Positions 1 through 5,025 of a DNA stretch of 6,214 nucleotides are shown here, piece by piece. Within the stretch, counting starts at the first letter, position 1; every line of letters begins with the position of its first letter. The position numbers were made by a program, and so were the translations under genes. The notes beneath the pieces were generated by a model. The model was not told the DNA's origin and made no database searches. It saw only the letters and a program-made list of their open reading frames with translations. This DNA comes from Oceanospirillaceae bacterium UBA1126 (GTDB lineage Bacteria; Pseudomonadota; Gammaproteobacteria; Pseudomonadales; Balneatricaceae). The stretch lies in NCBI GenBank assembly GCA_002312935.1, contig DCAT01000020.1, forward strand, positions 24,666-30,879, given 5' to 3'.

Positions 1-422
1 ATTTTTGTGACTTTGATCGTAATTGGTGTTTTGGTAACTGTTCACAAGAAACAAAAGCTGCCTACGCTAATGTCTATGCAGCCACAGATGCTGGTTTTGC
101 TGCAGCAAAACCAGGTAATACCACCAGCGATTTGTATCGTGCTATGTGGCCCATTATGCAGGCCGGTGGTGCCCTAGGAAATGATGTAGGACGCTTAGGT
201 CATGGCCTTGGCTCCGACCTCACGGAATGGCCATCTAATACTGCAACTGATGAAACCCTTTTAGAAGTGGGCATGATCATGACCTTAGAACCAGGTATGT
301 CTTATTTAAATGGTGATGGAAAAGTGAAACAAATGGTTCACGAAGAAAATATTGTTATCACCGAAGAGGGTGCTCAATGGTTATCTTCCAGGGCTGCACC
401 GCAACTGCCACTATTAGGTTAA
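1..422 (+). CDS. M24-family metallohydrolase (ectoine hydrolase/creatinase/Xaa-Pro peptidase-like), 3' part only
   Basis: This is the last 139 codons of a gene entering from the left edge; the frame is open from base 3 to the TAA at 420-422. The pita-bread metallopeptidase fold is recognisable from its metal-site motifs. These are D-F-D-R at fragment residues 3-6 (the D-x-x-R pattern, Asp3 as ligand), G-H-G with His67, T-L-E-P-G carrying a Glu, and H-E-E-N-I-V-I near the end carrying the last Glu. The first Asp ligand should lie just upstream of the window. The GHGLG-x-x-LTEWPS stretch and the RAAPQLP tail recall the DoeA/EutD ectoine-hydrolase-like branch more than classical prolidases, though this is from memory of the family. 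No doeB-type deacetylase is visible nearby, so the substrate is open; a C-N bond hydrolase acting on a small amino-acid derivative is a fair inference. It converges on the lysR gene, with a 4-bp overlap at the stop codons. Internal start-like codons (such as TTG at 132) are not the true start. Confidence 0.85.
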   Translation, partial: FCDFDRNWCFGNCSQETKAAYANVYAATDAGFAAAKPGNTTSDLYRAMWPIMQAGGALGNDVGRLGHGLGSDLTEWPSNTATDETLLEVGMIMTLEPGMSYLNGDGKVKQMVHEENIVITEEGAQWLSSRAAPQLPLLG

Positions 423-1330
423 ATCTTTACTAGTTCTTTGACCCATGCGTCTACAAGATAGTTTGGCGGCGCATTTTTTTTATGAATGACTGCATAATCT
501 GTAGTGTATCGAAAATGGCTAGTACACAAAGGTTTCATTTTGCCTTGCTGTATCCACTGGGTGGCATAGTGGGTAGGTAGGTAGCCGATAAAACAACCTG
601 TCATAATAAGAAAGGCTACGCCCTCTCTATCCGTCGCAGTAGAGGTCGTTTTGAGTGCTTGATATTGCAGTTTAATGGCTGCTGTTTGAGCATAGGCAGG
701 AGCCACTGCGTCATAATTTGGTACTAAAGAAATCACACCTTGTTGCTCTGCAATGTCAAATAATGGATGGTGGTGGCTACAATATAAATGAGACTCCTCT
801 TCATAAAGGGGAATATACTCTAGTTCAGCAATTTTCCTTAGGCGGGGTATAGCGCCTACGTGTAAACGACCATCTAACACGGCTTTTTCAATTTCATTGG
901 GCGGCATCATGCTAATATTTATACCGATATCGGTAGCCTGCAGCTTTAATTGACGAAGGGCATTGGTGATTTTCATGTGTGGCAGAGTCACTAGATTGTC
1001 AGCAATGCCGATGTTCATATCGCCTTTGAGCTGGTCGTGTAATGCATTGACTCGAATACGAAAGCCTTCAATAGAAGTAAATAACTGTAAAATGGCTTCA
1101 TAAACCTGTTGCCCCGAATCTGTCACAGAGAAACCGGCTCGCCCACGCTGGCATAGGCGCAAGCCTAAACGAGTTTCTAAATCTCCCATTGCCATACTAA
1201 TAGCAGCCCTACTGATATTGAGTTCAACTTCAGCCGCCGCGAAACCGCCAGCCTCAACAATGGCTTTATAGATTCGCAACAGGCGCAAATCAATATCTGA
1301 CAAGCGATTTAAACCGAGGTGTGTAGACAT
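419..1330 (-). CDS. LysR-type transcriptional regulator, probable activator of the beta-alanine catabolic genes
   Basis: At 303 residues this has the usual LysR length. The N-terminal winged helix-turn-helix spans about residues 13-70 and includes S-R-A-A-I-S-M-A-M-G-D-L-E (the recognition-helix region), followed by R-L-G-L-R-L-C-Q-R-G and F-S-V-T-D-S-G. A linker helix follows to about residue 100. The substrate-binding domain starts near L-K-G-D-M-N-I-G-I (residues 101-109) and runs to the C terminus. The ATG at 1328-1330 gives a complete N terminus, but no good Shine-Dalgarno sequence lies upstream, which suggests weak or leaderless-like translation. It is divergent from the transaminase gene across 104 bp, the classic layout of a LysR activator beside its target. 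Pseudomonad beta-alanine loci have a regulator in the same place (BauR in P. aeruginosa). The inferred role is to activate transaminase and dehydrogenase expression in response to beta-alanine or a related omega-amino acid, with autoregulation. The effector is not shown by the sequence. Confidence 0.93.
   Translation of the reverse strand: MSTHLGLNRLSDIDLRLLRIYKAIVEAGGFAAAEVELNISRAAISMAMGDLETRLGLRLCQRGRAGFSVTDSGQQVYEAILQLFTSIEGFRIRVNALHDQLKGDMNIGIADNLVTLPHMKITNALRQLKLQATDIGINISMMPPNEIEKAVLDGRLHVGAIPRLRKIAELEYIPLYEEESHLYCSHHHPLFDIAEQQGVISLVPNYDAVAPAYAQTAAIKLQYQALKTTSTATDREGVAFLIMTGCFIGYLPTHYATQWIQQGKMKPLCTSHFRYTTDYAVIHKKNAPPNYLVDAWVKELVKI
445..481 (+). terminator. Probable rho-independent terminator of the M24 gene, inside lysR (antisense)
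   Basis: ATGCGTC (445-451) pairs with GGCGCAT (468-474): seven pairs including one T-G wobble, with a 16-nt loop. An uninterrupted run of eight T (474-481) follows directly. The hairpin begins 22 bases after the M24 stop, the normal place for an intrinsic terminator. It lies wholly within the 3' coding part of the opposing lysR gene, where the T run corresponds to the Lys-Lys codons of H-K-K-N-A. The stem is short and the loop large, so strength is uncertain. Confidence 0.5.
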
Positions 1331-1332
1331 AT

Positions 1333-1382
1333 TGATTAGTTAATCATTTAGTTAAGTTAATGTAATTAACTTAATATTTAAC
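1333..1382. promoter_or_regulatory. Putative LysR operator array in the divergent promoter region
   Basis: This AT-rich stretch holds two perfect inverted repeats. The first is TGATTA (1333-1338) and TAATCA (1341-1346) around GT. The second is TTAAGTTAAT (1352-1361) and ATTAACTTAA (1365-1374) around GTA. The half-site GTTAAT occurs at 1339-1344 and 1356-1361, and its complement ATTAAC at 1365-1370; TTAAC recurs at 1378-1382. The second repeat fits the T-N11-A dyad pattern known for LysR-type regulators. Its centre lies about 33 bp upstream of the lysR start and about 72 bp upstream of the transaminase start, suitable for both activation and autorepression. Binding is inferred. Confidence 0.6.
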
Positions 1383-1404
1383 TGTCCTAAGTGCAAGTCT
1401 AAAC

Positions 1405-1427
1405 TATATTTATTATTACTAATGGAG
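1405..1427 (+). promoter_or_regulatory. Possible -10 box and ribosome binding site of the transaminase gene
   Basis: TATATT at 1405-1410 is a good -10 candidate. The hexamer 17 bp upstream (CTGTCC at 1382-1387) is a poor -35, as expected for an activator-dependent promoter. A start site near 1417 would put the centre of the larger inverted repeat at about -54. GGAG at 1424-1427 sits 7 bases before the ATG at 1435 and supports that start. The RBS is convincing; the promoter is a guess. Confidence 0.4.
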
Positions 1428-1434
1428 TTTCGAT

Positions 1435-2772
1435 ATGAGTTTTGAATCATTGACTGGTGGTTTAAGTCGTGAAAAGCTTGAAGCCTACTGGATGCCGTAT
1501 ACGGCTAACCGTCAGTTTAAAGACAATCCACGCATGATCGTGTCGGCTGAACAAAGCCACTATATTACTGCTGACGGACGCCGCATCTATGATGGCCTTT
1601 CAGGTTTGTGGTGTTGTGGTTTTGGCCATAATAGGCCAGAAATTGCAGAAGCTGTGTATAAACAAATGAAAACCATGGACTATGCACCAGCATTTCAGCA
1701 CGGTCATCCAAAGGCGTTTGAACTCGCAGATCGCTTGGCTAAGATGACTCCAGAAGGTTTGGATTATGTATTCTTTACTAACTCTGGTTCAGAATCTGCT
1801 GACACCTCATTAAAAATGGCTCGTGCCTACTGGCGTCAATGTGGTCAGCCAAGCAAAACCAAATTAATTGGTCGCAGCAAGGGTTACCATGGGGTAAATT
1901 TTGGTGGCATTAGTGTGGGTGGCATAGCCGCAAACCGTAAAATGTACGGCCCTGGTATAGATGCTGATCATTTGCCTCATACATTATTACCTCATAATGC
2001 CTTCAGTAAAGGCATGCCAGAGCATGGTATAGAGCTTGCAGATGAGTTATTAGAGCAAATTGCTTTGCATGACGCATCAAATATTGCGGCTGTTATTGTA
2101 GAACCCTTCGCGGGTTCAGCAGGGGTAGTTGTGCCACCAGAGGGTTATTTGCAGCGCTTGCGTAAAATCTGTGATGACCACAATATCCTGTTGATATTTG
2201 ATGAAGTAATTACTGGCTTTGGCCGAGCCGGGGCAGCTTTTGGAGCTGATGCATTTGGTGTAATTCCTGATATTATGAACCTTGCCAAAGGCATTACTAA
2301 CGGCTCTATTCCAATGGGTGCAGTGGTTGCAAAAAGTGAGATCTATCATACCTTTATGGATGCAGGTGGGCCTGACTATATGGTGGAATTCCCCCATGGT
2401 TATACCTATTCTGGACACCCCGTGGCATGTGCTGCAGGCTTAGCTGCCATGGACGTTTTCGAGAATGACCAGTTAGCCCAGCGTGCCGCAGACCTTTCAC
2501 CACACTTTGAAGACGCTATCCATAGTTTAAAAGGCTTGAACTACATTAGCGACATTCGCAACTATGGTTTAGCTGGGGCGTTAACTATTGAAGCCTACCC
2601 AGGTGAGCCTGCCAGACGTCCTTACGAAATTGCTATGAAAGCGTGGGACCTTGGTTTTTATGTGCGCTATGGTGGTGATACTATACAGTTAGGGCCCAAT
2701 TTTGTGAGTGAAAAAGAAGACATTACTCGTTTAGTTAATGCGCTAGGTGATGCCATCCAAAGTTTGGATTAA
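1435..2772 (+). CDS. bauA: Omega-amino acid:pyruvate aminotransferase (beta-alanine--pyruvate transaminase)
   Basis: This 445-residue protein is a class III PLP-dependent aminotransferase of full family length. It most likely moves the amino group of beta-alanine to pyruvate, giving malonate semialdehyde and L-alanine in the cytoplasm; relatives also accept other omega-amino acids. Visible motifs are G-L-W-C-C-G-F-G-H (about 57-65), with the active-site Trp of the omega-transaminases at the start. T-N-S-G-S-E-S (115-121) binds the PLP phosphate, and Y-H-G (151-153) stacks on the cofactor ring. Asp256 in I-F-D-E-V-I-T-G-F-G-R binds the pyridine N, and N-L-A-K-G carries the Schiff-base Lys285. 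G-F-Y-V-R-Y-G-G-D supplies Arg411, equivalent to the substrate-carboxylate Arg of the P. putida enzyme. The start is supported by GGAG 7 bases upstream. It leads a two-gene unit with the semialdehyde dehydrogenase 101 bp downstream, which would consume its product. Taurine- or other omega-amine-specific transaminases are close relatives, but the partner gene argues for beta-alanine. Confidence 0.93.
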   Translation: MSFESLTGGLSREKLEAYWMPYTANRQFKDNPRMIVSAEQSHYITADGRRIYDGLSGLWCCGFGHNRPEIAEAVYKQMKTMDYAPAFQHGHPKAFELADRLAKMTPEGLDYVFFTNSGSESADTSLKMARAYWRQCGQPSKTKLIGRSKGYHGVNFGGISVGGIAANRKMYGPGIDADHLPHTLLPHNAFSKGMPEHGIELADELLEQIALHDASNIAAVIVEPFAGSAGVVVPPEGYLQRLRKICDDHNILLIFDEVITGFGRAGAAFGADAFGVIPDIMNLAKGITNGSIPMGAVVAKSEIYHTFMDAGGPDYMVEFPHGYTYSGHPVACAAGLAAMDVFENDQLAQRAADLSPHFEDAIHSLKGLNYISDIRNYGLAGALTIEAYPGEPARRPYEIAMKAWDLGFYVRYGGDTIQLGPNFVSEKEDITRLVNALGDAIQSLD

Positions 2773-2792
2773 CCTTTAGTTAGATATTTAGC

Positions 2793-2826
2793 CAATAGTG
2801 CTTGTGCTGTTGCAAGAGTACTATTG
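2793..2826 (+). promoter_or_regulatory. Stem-loop in the gap between transaminase and dehydrogenase genes
   Basis: CAATAGT (2793-2799) pairs perfectly with ACTATTG (2820-2826). Inside it CTTG (2801-2804) pairs with CAAG (2813-2816) across a small bulge. No T run follows, so it is not a normal terminator. It could be an RNA-processing or 3'-end stabilising element, or a DNA-binding site. Whether it is functional is unknown. Confidence 0.4.
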
Positions 2827-2844
2827 TCACAGAACACCAATCAA

Positions 2845-2867
2845 GTCCTTAATGAGGACAGTGAGGA
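2845..2867 (+). promoter_or_regulatory. Duplicated Shine-Dalgarno-like TGAGGA before the dehydrogenase, first copy in a small hairpin
   Basis: TGAGGA occurs at 2853-2858 and again at 2862-2867. The second copy is 6 bases before the ATG at 2874 and is the working ribosome binding site. The first copy overlaps a short inverted repeat, GTCCT (2845-2849) with AGGAC (2855-2859). The hairpin is small and may not matter, but the downstream copy firmly fixes the start of the dehydrogenase gene. Confidence 0.5.
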
Positions 2868-2873
2868 AACAAA

Positions 2874-4364
2874 ATGCAAGTTGTAGGACATTTTATTAAC
2901 GGCGAAATGGTTGCCGATACTCAGCGCGTACAAGACGTATATAACCCAGCCACTGGTGAGGTTGTGCGTCAAGTGGCATTAGCCAGTAAAACGACTGTAG
3001 AAGAAGCTATTAGTGCAGCACAGGCAGCTTTTCCAGGGTGGAGAAATACGCCACCACAAAAACGTGCGCGGGTTATGTTTCGTTTTAAGCAGTTGCTTGA
3101 AGAAAATTCTGACAAAATTTGTGCAGCACTTACCAACGAACATGGCAAAGTTCTTGATGATGCTGCTGGTGAGCTCATCCGTGGCATTGAAGTAGTCGAA
3201 TATGCGTGTGGCGCACCAACATTATTAAAAGGTGAGCACAGTAAAAATGTTGGGCCGGCAATTGATAGCTGGTCTGAATTTCAGCCCTTGGGAGTGGTTG
3301 CTGGAATTACGCCATTTAACTTCCCCGCTATGGTGCCTATGTGGATGTTCCCCATGGCCATAGCTTGTGGTAATACTTTCATACTTAAGCCTTCTGAGCG
3401 CGACCCAAGCGCACCTCTTCTTATTGGTCAGTTACTTAAAGAAGCCGGTTTGCCAGATGGGGTATTTAATATCGTTAACGGTGACAAGCTTGCTGTAGAT
3501 ACCATTCTTGAAGATTCTCGTGTTCAGGCCGTAAGCTTCGTAGGTTCTACGCCGATTGCCGAGTACATTTATGCTACGGGCACTGCTAATGGCAAACGTG
3601 TACAGGCCCTAGGCGGCGCTAAAAATCACGCTATCATTATGCCTGATGCAGATATGGATAATGCGGTAAATGCTCTAATGGGCGCGGCTTATGGCTCATG
3701 TGGCGAACGCTGCATGGCTATCTCTGTAGCTGTGTGCGTAGGTGATGCAGCTGCTGACGAACTGGTAGCCAAACTAAAGCCGCAAGTAGAAGCACTAAAA
3801 GTAGGCAATGGCACCGATATTAGCAACGAAATGGGCCCACTAATTACTGCAGCAGCTCAAGAGCGTGTACGTAGTCTAGTAGCGCAAGGTGTTGAGCAAG
3901 GAGCAGAGCTGGTTGTTGATGGCAGCGCATTAGTCGTTGATGGCCATGAAAATGGCTTTTTTGTAGGCGGTTGTTTATTCGACAAAGTCACCAAAGACAT
4001 GGTGGTTTATCAAGAAGAAATCTTTGGCCCTGTATTATGTGTAGTACGTGTTGATACTATGCAAGAAGCTATGCAGCTAATTGATGACCATGAGTTTGGA
4101 AATGGTACCTGCCTATTCACCCGCGATGGCGAGGCAGCACGTTACTTCTCTGATAATATTAAAGTGGGCATGGTGGGTATCAATGTGCCTCTTCCTGTGC
4201 CAGTTGCTTATCATAGTTTTGGTGGTTGGAAACGGTCTTTATTTGGTGATCTAGGTGCTCATGGCCCTGATGCTATTCGTTTTTACACACGACGTAAAAC
4301 AGTCACTCAGCGCTGGCCCTCCAGTGGCGTGCGTGATGGCAAGCAATTTGCCTTTCCTTCTTAA
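2874..4364 (+). CDS. mmsA: CoA-acylating (methyl)malonate-semialdehyde dehydrogenase
   Basis: This 496-residue protein is an aldehyde dehydrogenase superfamily member of the MmsA/IolA/BauC type. It oxidises malonate semialdehyde (or methylmalonate semialdehyde) with NAD+ and CoA and loses CO2, giving acetyl-CoA (or propionyl-CoA). The N-terminal NAD-binding part carries P-F-N-F-P with Asn149, which stabilises the thioester intermediate, and K-P-S-E-R (172-176). S-F-V-G-S-T-P (221-227) is the Rossmann glycine turn. A-L-G-G-A-K-N-H (245-252) replaces the usual E-L-G-G of hydrolytic aldehyde dehydrogenases; loss of that Glu is typical of this CoA-dependent family. The catalytic nucleophile is Cys280 in C-G-E-R-C-M. 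Arg103 and Arg279 correspond to the two Arg residues that hold the substrate carboxylate in the B. subtilis enzyme. E-E-I-F-G-P begins at 381. A strong GAGGA lies 6 bases before the start. Following the transaminase, it most likely serves beta-alanine breakdown (bauC role); valine or myo-inositol catabolism is less likely because no such genes are present. Confidence 0.95.
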   Translation: MQVVGHFINGEMVADTQRVQDVYNPATGEVVRQVALASKTTVEEAISAAQAAFPGWRNTPPQKRARVMFRFKQLLEENSDKICAALTNEHGKVLDDAAGELIRGIEVVEYACGAPTLLKGEHSKNVGPAIDSWSEFQPLGVVAGITPFNFPAMVPMWMFPMAIACGNTFILKPSERDPSAPLLIGQLLKEAGLPDGVFNIVNGDKLAVDTILEDSRVQAVSFVGSTPIAEYIYATGTANGKRVQALGGAKNHAIIMPDADMDNAVNALMGAAYGSCGERCMAISVAVCVGDAAADELVAKLKPQVEALKVGNGTDISNEMGPLITAAAQERVRSLVAQGVEQGAELVVDGSALVVDGHENGFFVGGCLFDKVTKDMVVYQEEIFGPVLCVVRVDTMQEAMQLIDDHEFGNGTCLFTRDGEAARYFSDNIKVGMVGINVPLPVPVAYHSFGGWKRSLFGDLGAHGPDAIRFYTRRKTVTQRWPSSGVRDGKQFAFPS

Positions 4365-4386
4365 TATAAAGGATTAATGAGTACTT

Positions 4387-4415
4387 AAAAAGCCTGGCAT
4401 CTGCTGGGCTTTTTT
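4387..4415 (+). terminator. Rho-independent terminator of the transaminase-dehydrogenase unit
   Basis: Stem AAAAAGCCTGGC (4387-4398) pairs with GCTGGGCTTTTT (4403-4414) around the loop ATCT, with two adjacent T-G wobbles in the middle. The T run continues to 4415. It lies 22 bases after the dehydrogenase stop codon and closes the operon. The flanking A and T tracts could allow weak function on the other strand, but no gene there needs it. Confidence 0.9.
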
Positions 4416-4457
4416 GTGGCCAATTTTACTCAAGGTGGCTTTATTTACCTTTATGGC

Positions 4458-4513
4458 TTAAGTTTTGTACGGCTTTACTTTAAAATCATATGCTAGTCAC
4501 TATTACATAAAGG
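4458..4513 (+). promoter_or_regulatory. Possible promoter and RBS of the HlyU-domain gene
   Basis: The preceding terminator implies a separate promoter for the downstream gene. TAAAAT (4481-4486) matches five of six -10 positions and has TTAAGT (4458-4463) 17 bp upstream, a weak -35. An alternative is TATGCT (4489-4494) with TTGTAC (4465-4470). AAAGG (4509-4513) lies 11 bases before the ATG at 4525, slightly far for a ribosome binding site. Low certainty. Confidence 0.3.
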
Positions 4514-4524
4514 CAATTTAAGTC

Positions 4525-4815
4525 ATGGGTTTATTATCGAGTATTAAAGAATTTCTATTCCGACCTGCCGAAGAGGGCGCTGACAGTAAAGGCGCCAAAA
4601 CGAGTCAGCATAATGAACACAGTGGGTTTAGCATTGAAACCCAGCCGCTAAAAGAAGGGGGGAGTTTTCGGGTACAGGGGTGGATTCGTAAAGATGGTAA
4701 AGAACACCACTTTATCCGTGCCGACCAGTCCCACAGTATTGAAGGCGGCCATGAGTTAAGTTTATTCAAAGCCAAACAATGTATCGATCAGCTTGGTGAT
4801 AACCTGTTTAAGTGA
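4525..4815 (+). CDS. Small HlyU-domain protein (PF10115-type), function unknown
   Basis: This 96-residue soluble protein has no signal peptide or membrane segment. The N terminus M-G-L-L-S-S-I-K-E-F-L-F is a short amphipathic stretch, followed by a polar, probably flexible linker (about 14-33). The conserved domain runs from about residue 34: G-F-S-I-E-T-Q-P, then E-G-G-S-F-R-V-Q-G-W-I, then H-H-F-I-R-A-D, and finally F-K-A-K-Q-C-I-D-Q-L-G-D-N-L-F at the C terminus. This order matches small proteins labelled 'HlyU family transcriptional regulator'. That name is misleading: the characterised Vibrio HlyU is an ArsR-type winged-helix protein, and no DNA-binding motif is visible here. A regulatory role is therefore not established. 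The gene stands alone, between the upstream operon's terminator and a convergent hydantoinase-type gene. Length is normal for the family. Confidence 0.85.
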   Translation: MGLLSSIKEFLFRPAEEGADSKGAKTSQHNEHSGFSIETQPLKEGGSFRVQGWIRKDGKEHHFIRADQSHSIEGGHELSLFKAKQCIDQLGDNLFK

Positions 4816-4945
4816 CACCGCCTAACACGGCATTAAATGGCTTTTAATGAGGGTTTAGCTCATCATTATTTTACTGTGACTATATCGTATTCACCTTCCT
4901 CGGCTACTGCTGTCTTTATAGACTAAACGCCTGTCAGAGATGAGT

Positions 4946-4962
4946 ATTGAGCCTTGCTCAAT
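4946..4962. repeat. Perfect short stem-loop in convergent intergenic region
   Basis: ATTGAGC (4946-4952) and GCTCAAT (4956-4962) form a perfect 7-bp inverted repeat around CTT, extendable by a T-G pair. No T run follows on either strand. It stands 6 bases from the larger terminator-like hairpin, so it may help block read-through between the convergent genes. Confidence 0.5.
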
Positions 4963-4968
4963 GCCGCT

Positions 4969-5003
4969 AAGCACTGCCAATCCATAGGGTTGCCAGTGCT
5001 TTT
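4969..5003 (+). terminator. Terminator-like hairpin between the HlyU-domain gene and the hydantoinase-type gene
   Basis: AAGCACTG (4969-4976) pairs with CAGTGCTT (4994-5001). After one C-C mismatch, CAATCC (4978-4983) pairs with GGGTTG (4987-4992) around a 3-nt loop ATA. T tract 5000-5003 follows on the + strand. The orientation suits transcripts from the small gene ending at 4815, with a roughly 155-nt 3' untranslated region. The stem begins 24 bases beyond the stop of the - strand gene, but only two T follow on that strand. It could slow both polymerases. Confidence 0.7.
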
Positions 5004-5025
5004 ATAGCGTGAGATTGATTATGAC

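Larger units (their letters stand above)
4816..5025. other. Convergent intergenic region without a recognisable gene
   Basis: These 210 bases hold the two stem-loops listed separately and a weak AT-rich inverted repeat, CATTAAA (4831-4837) with TTTAATG (4843-4849), that no T run follows. I see no convincing open reading frame with a ribosome binding site, no tRNA and no mobile-element trace. Confidence 0.6.

Noticed and set aside
132..134. TTG as the start of a 96-residue M24 protein
   Set aside because: The frame is open to the left edge and includes the conserved D-x-x-R metal-ligand motif at bases 9-20, so the gene is simply cut by the window.
2116..2418. 100-codon reading frame on the - strand inside the transaminase gene
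   Set aside because: It lies wholly opposite a well-conserved gene, its protein has no recognisable domain and it has no separate support.
2969..3195. Short reading frames on both strands inside the dehydrogenase gene
   Set aside because: They are out-of-frame shadows of a strongly conserved coding sequence.
3606..3630. Missing catalytic Glu in the dehydrogenase (A-L-G-G-A-K instead of E-L-G-G-K)
   Set aside because: Loss of this Glu is a normal property of CoA-acylating methylmalonate-semialdehyde dehydrogenases and not a sign of inactivation.
4378..4389. ATG-AGT-ACT-TAA minigene after AAGGA, just before the operon terminator
   Set aside because: Three codons long and placed at the terminator stem; most likely chance.
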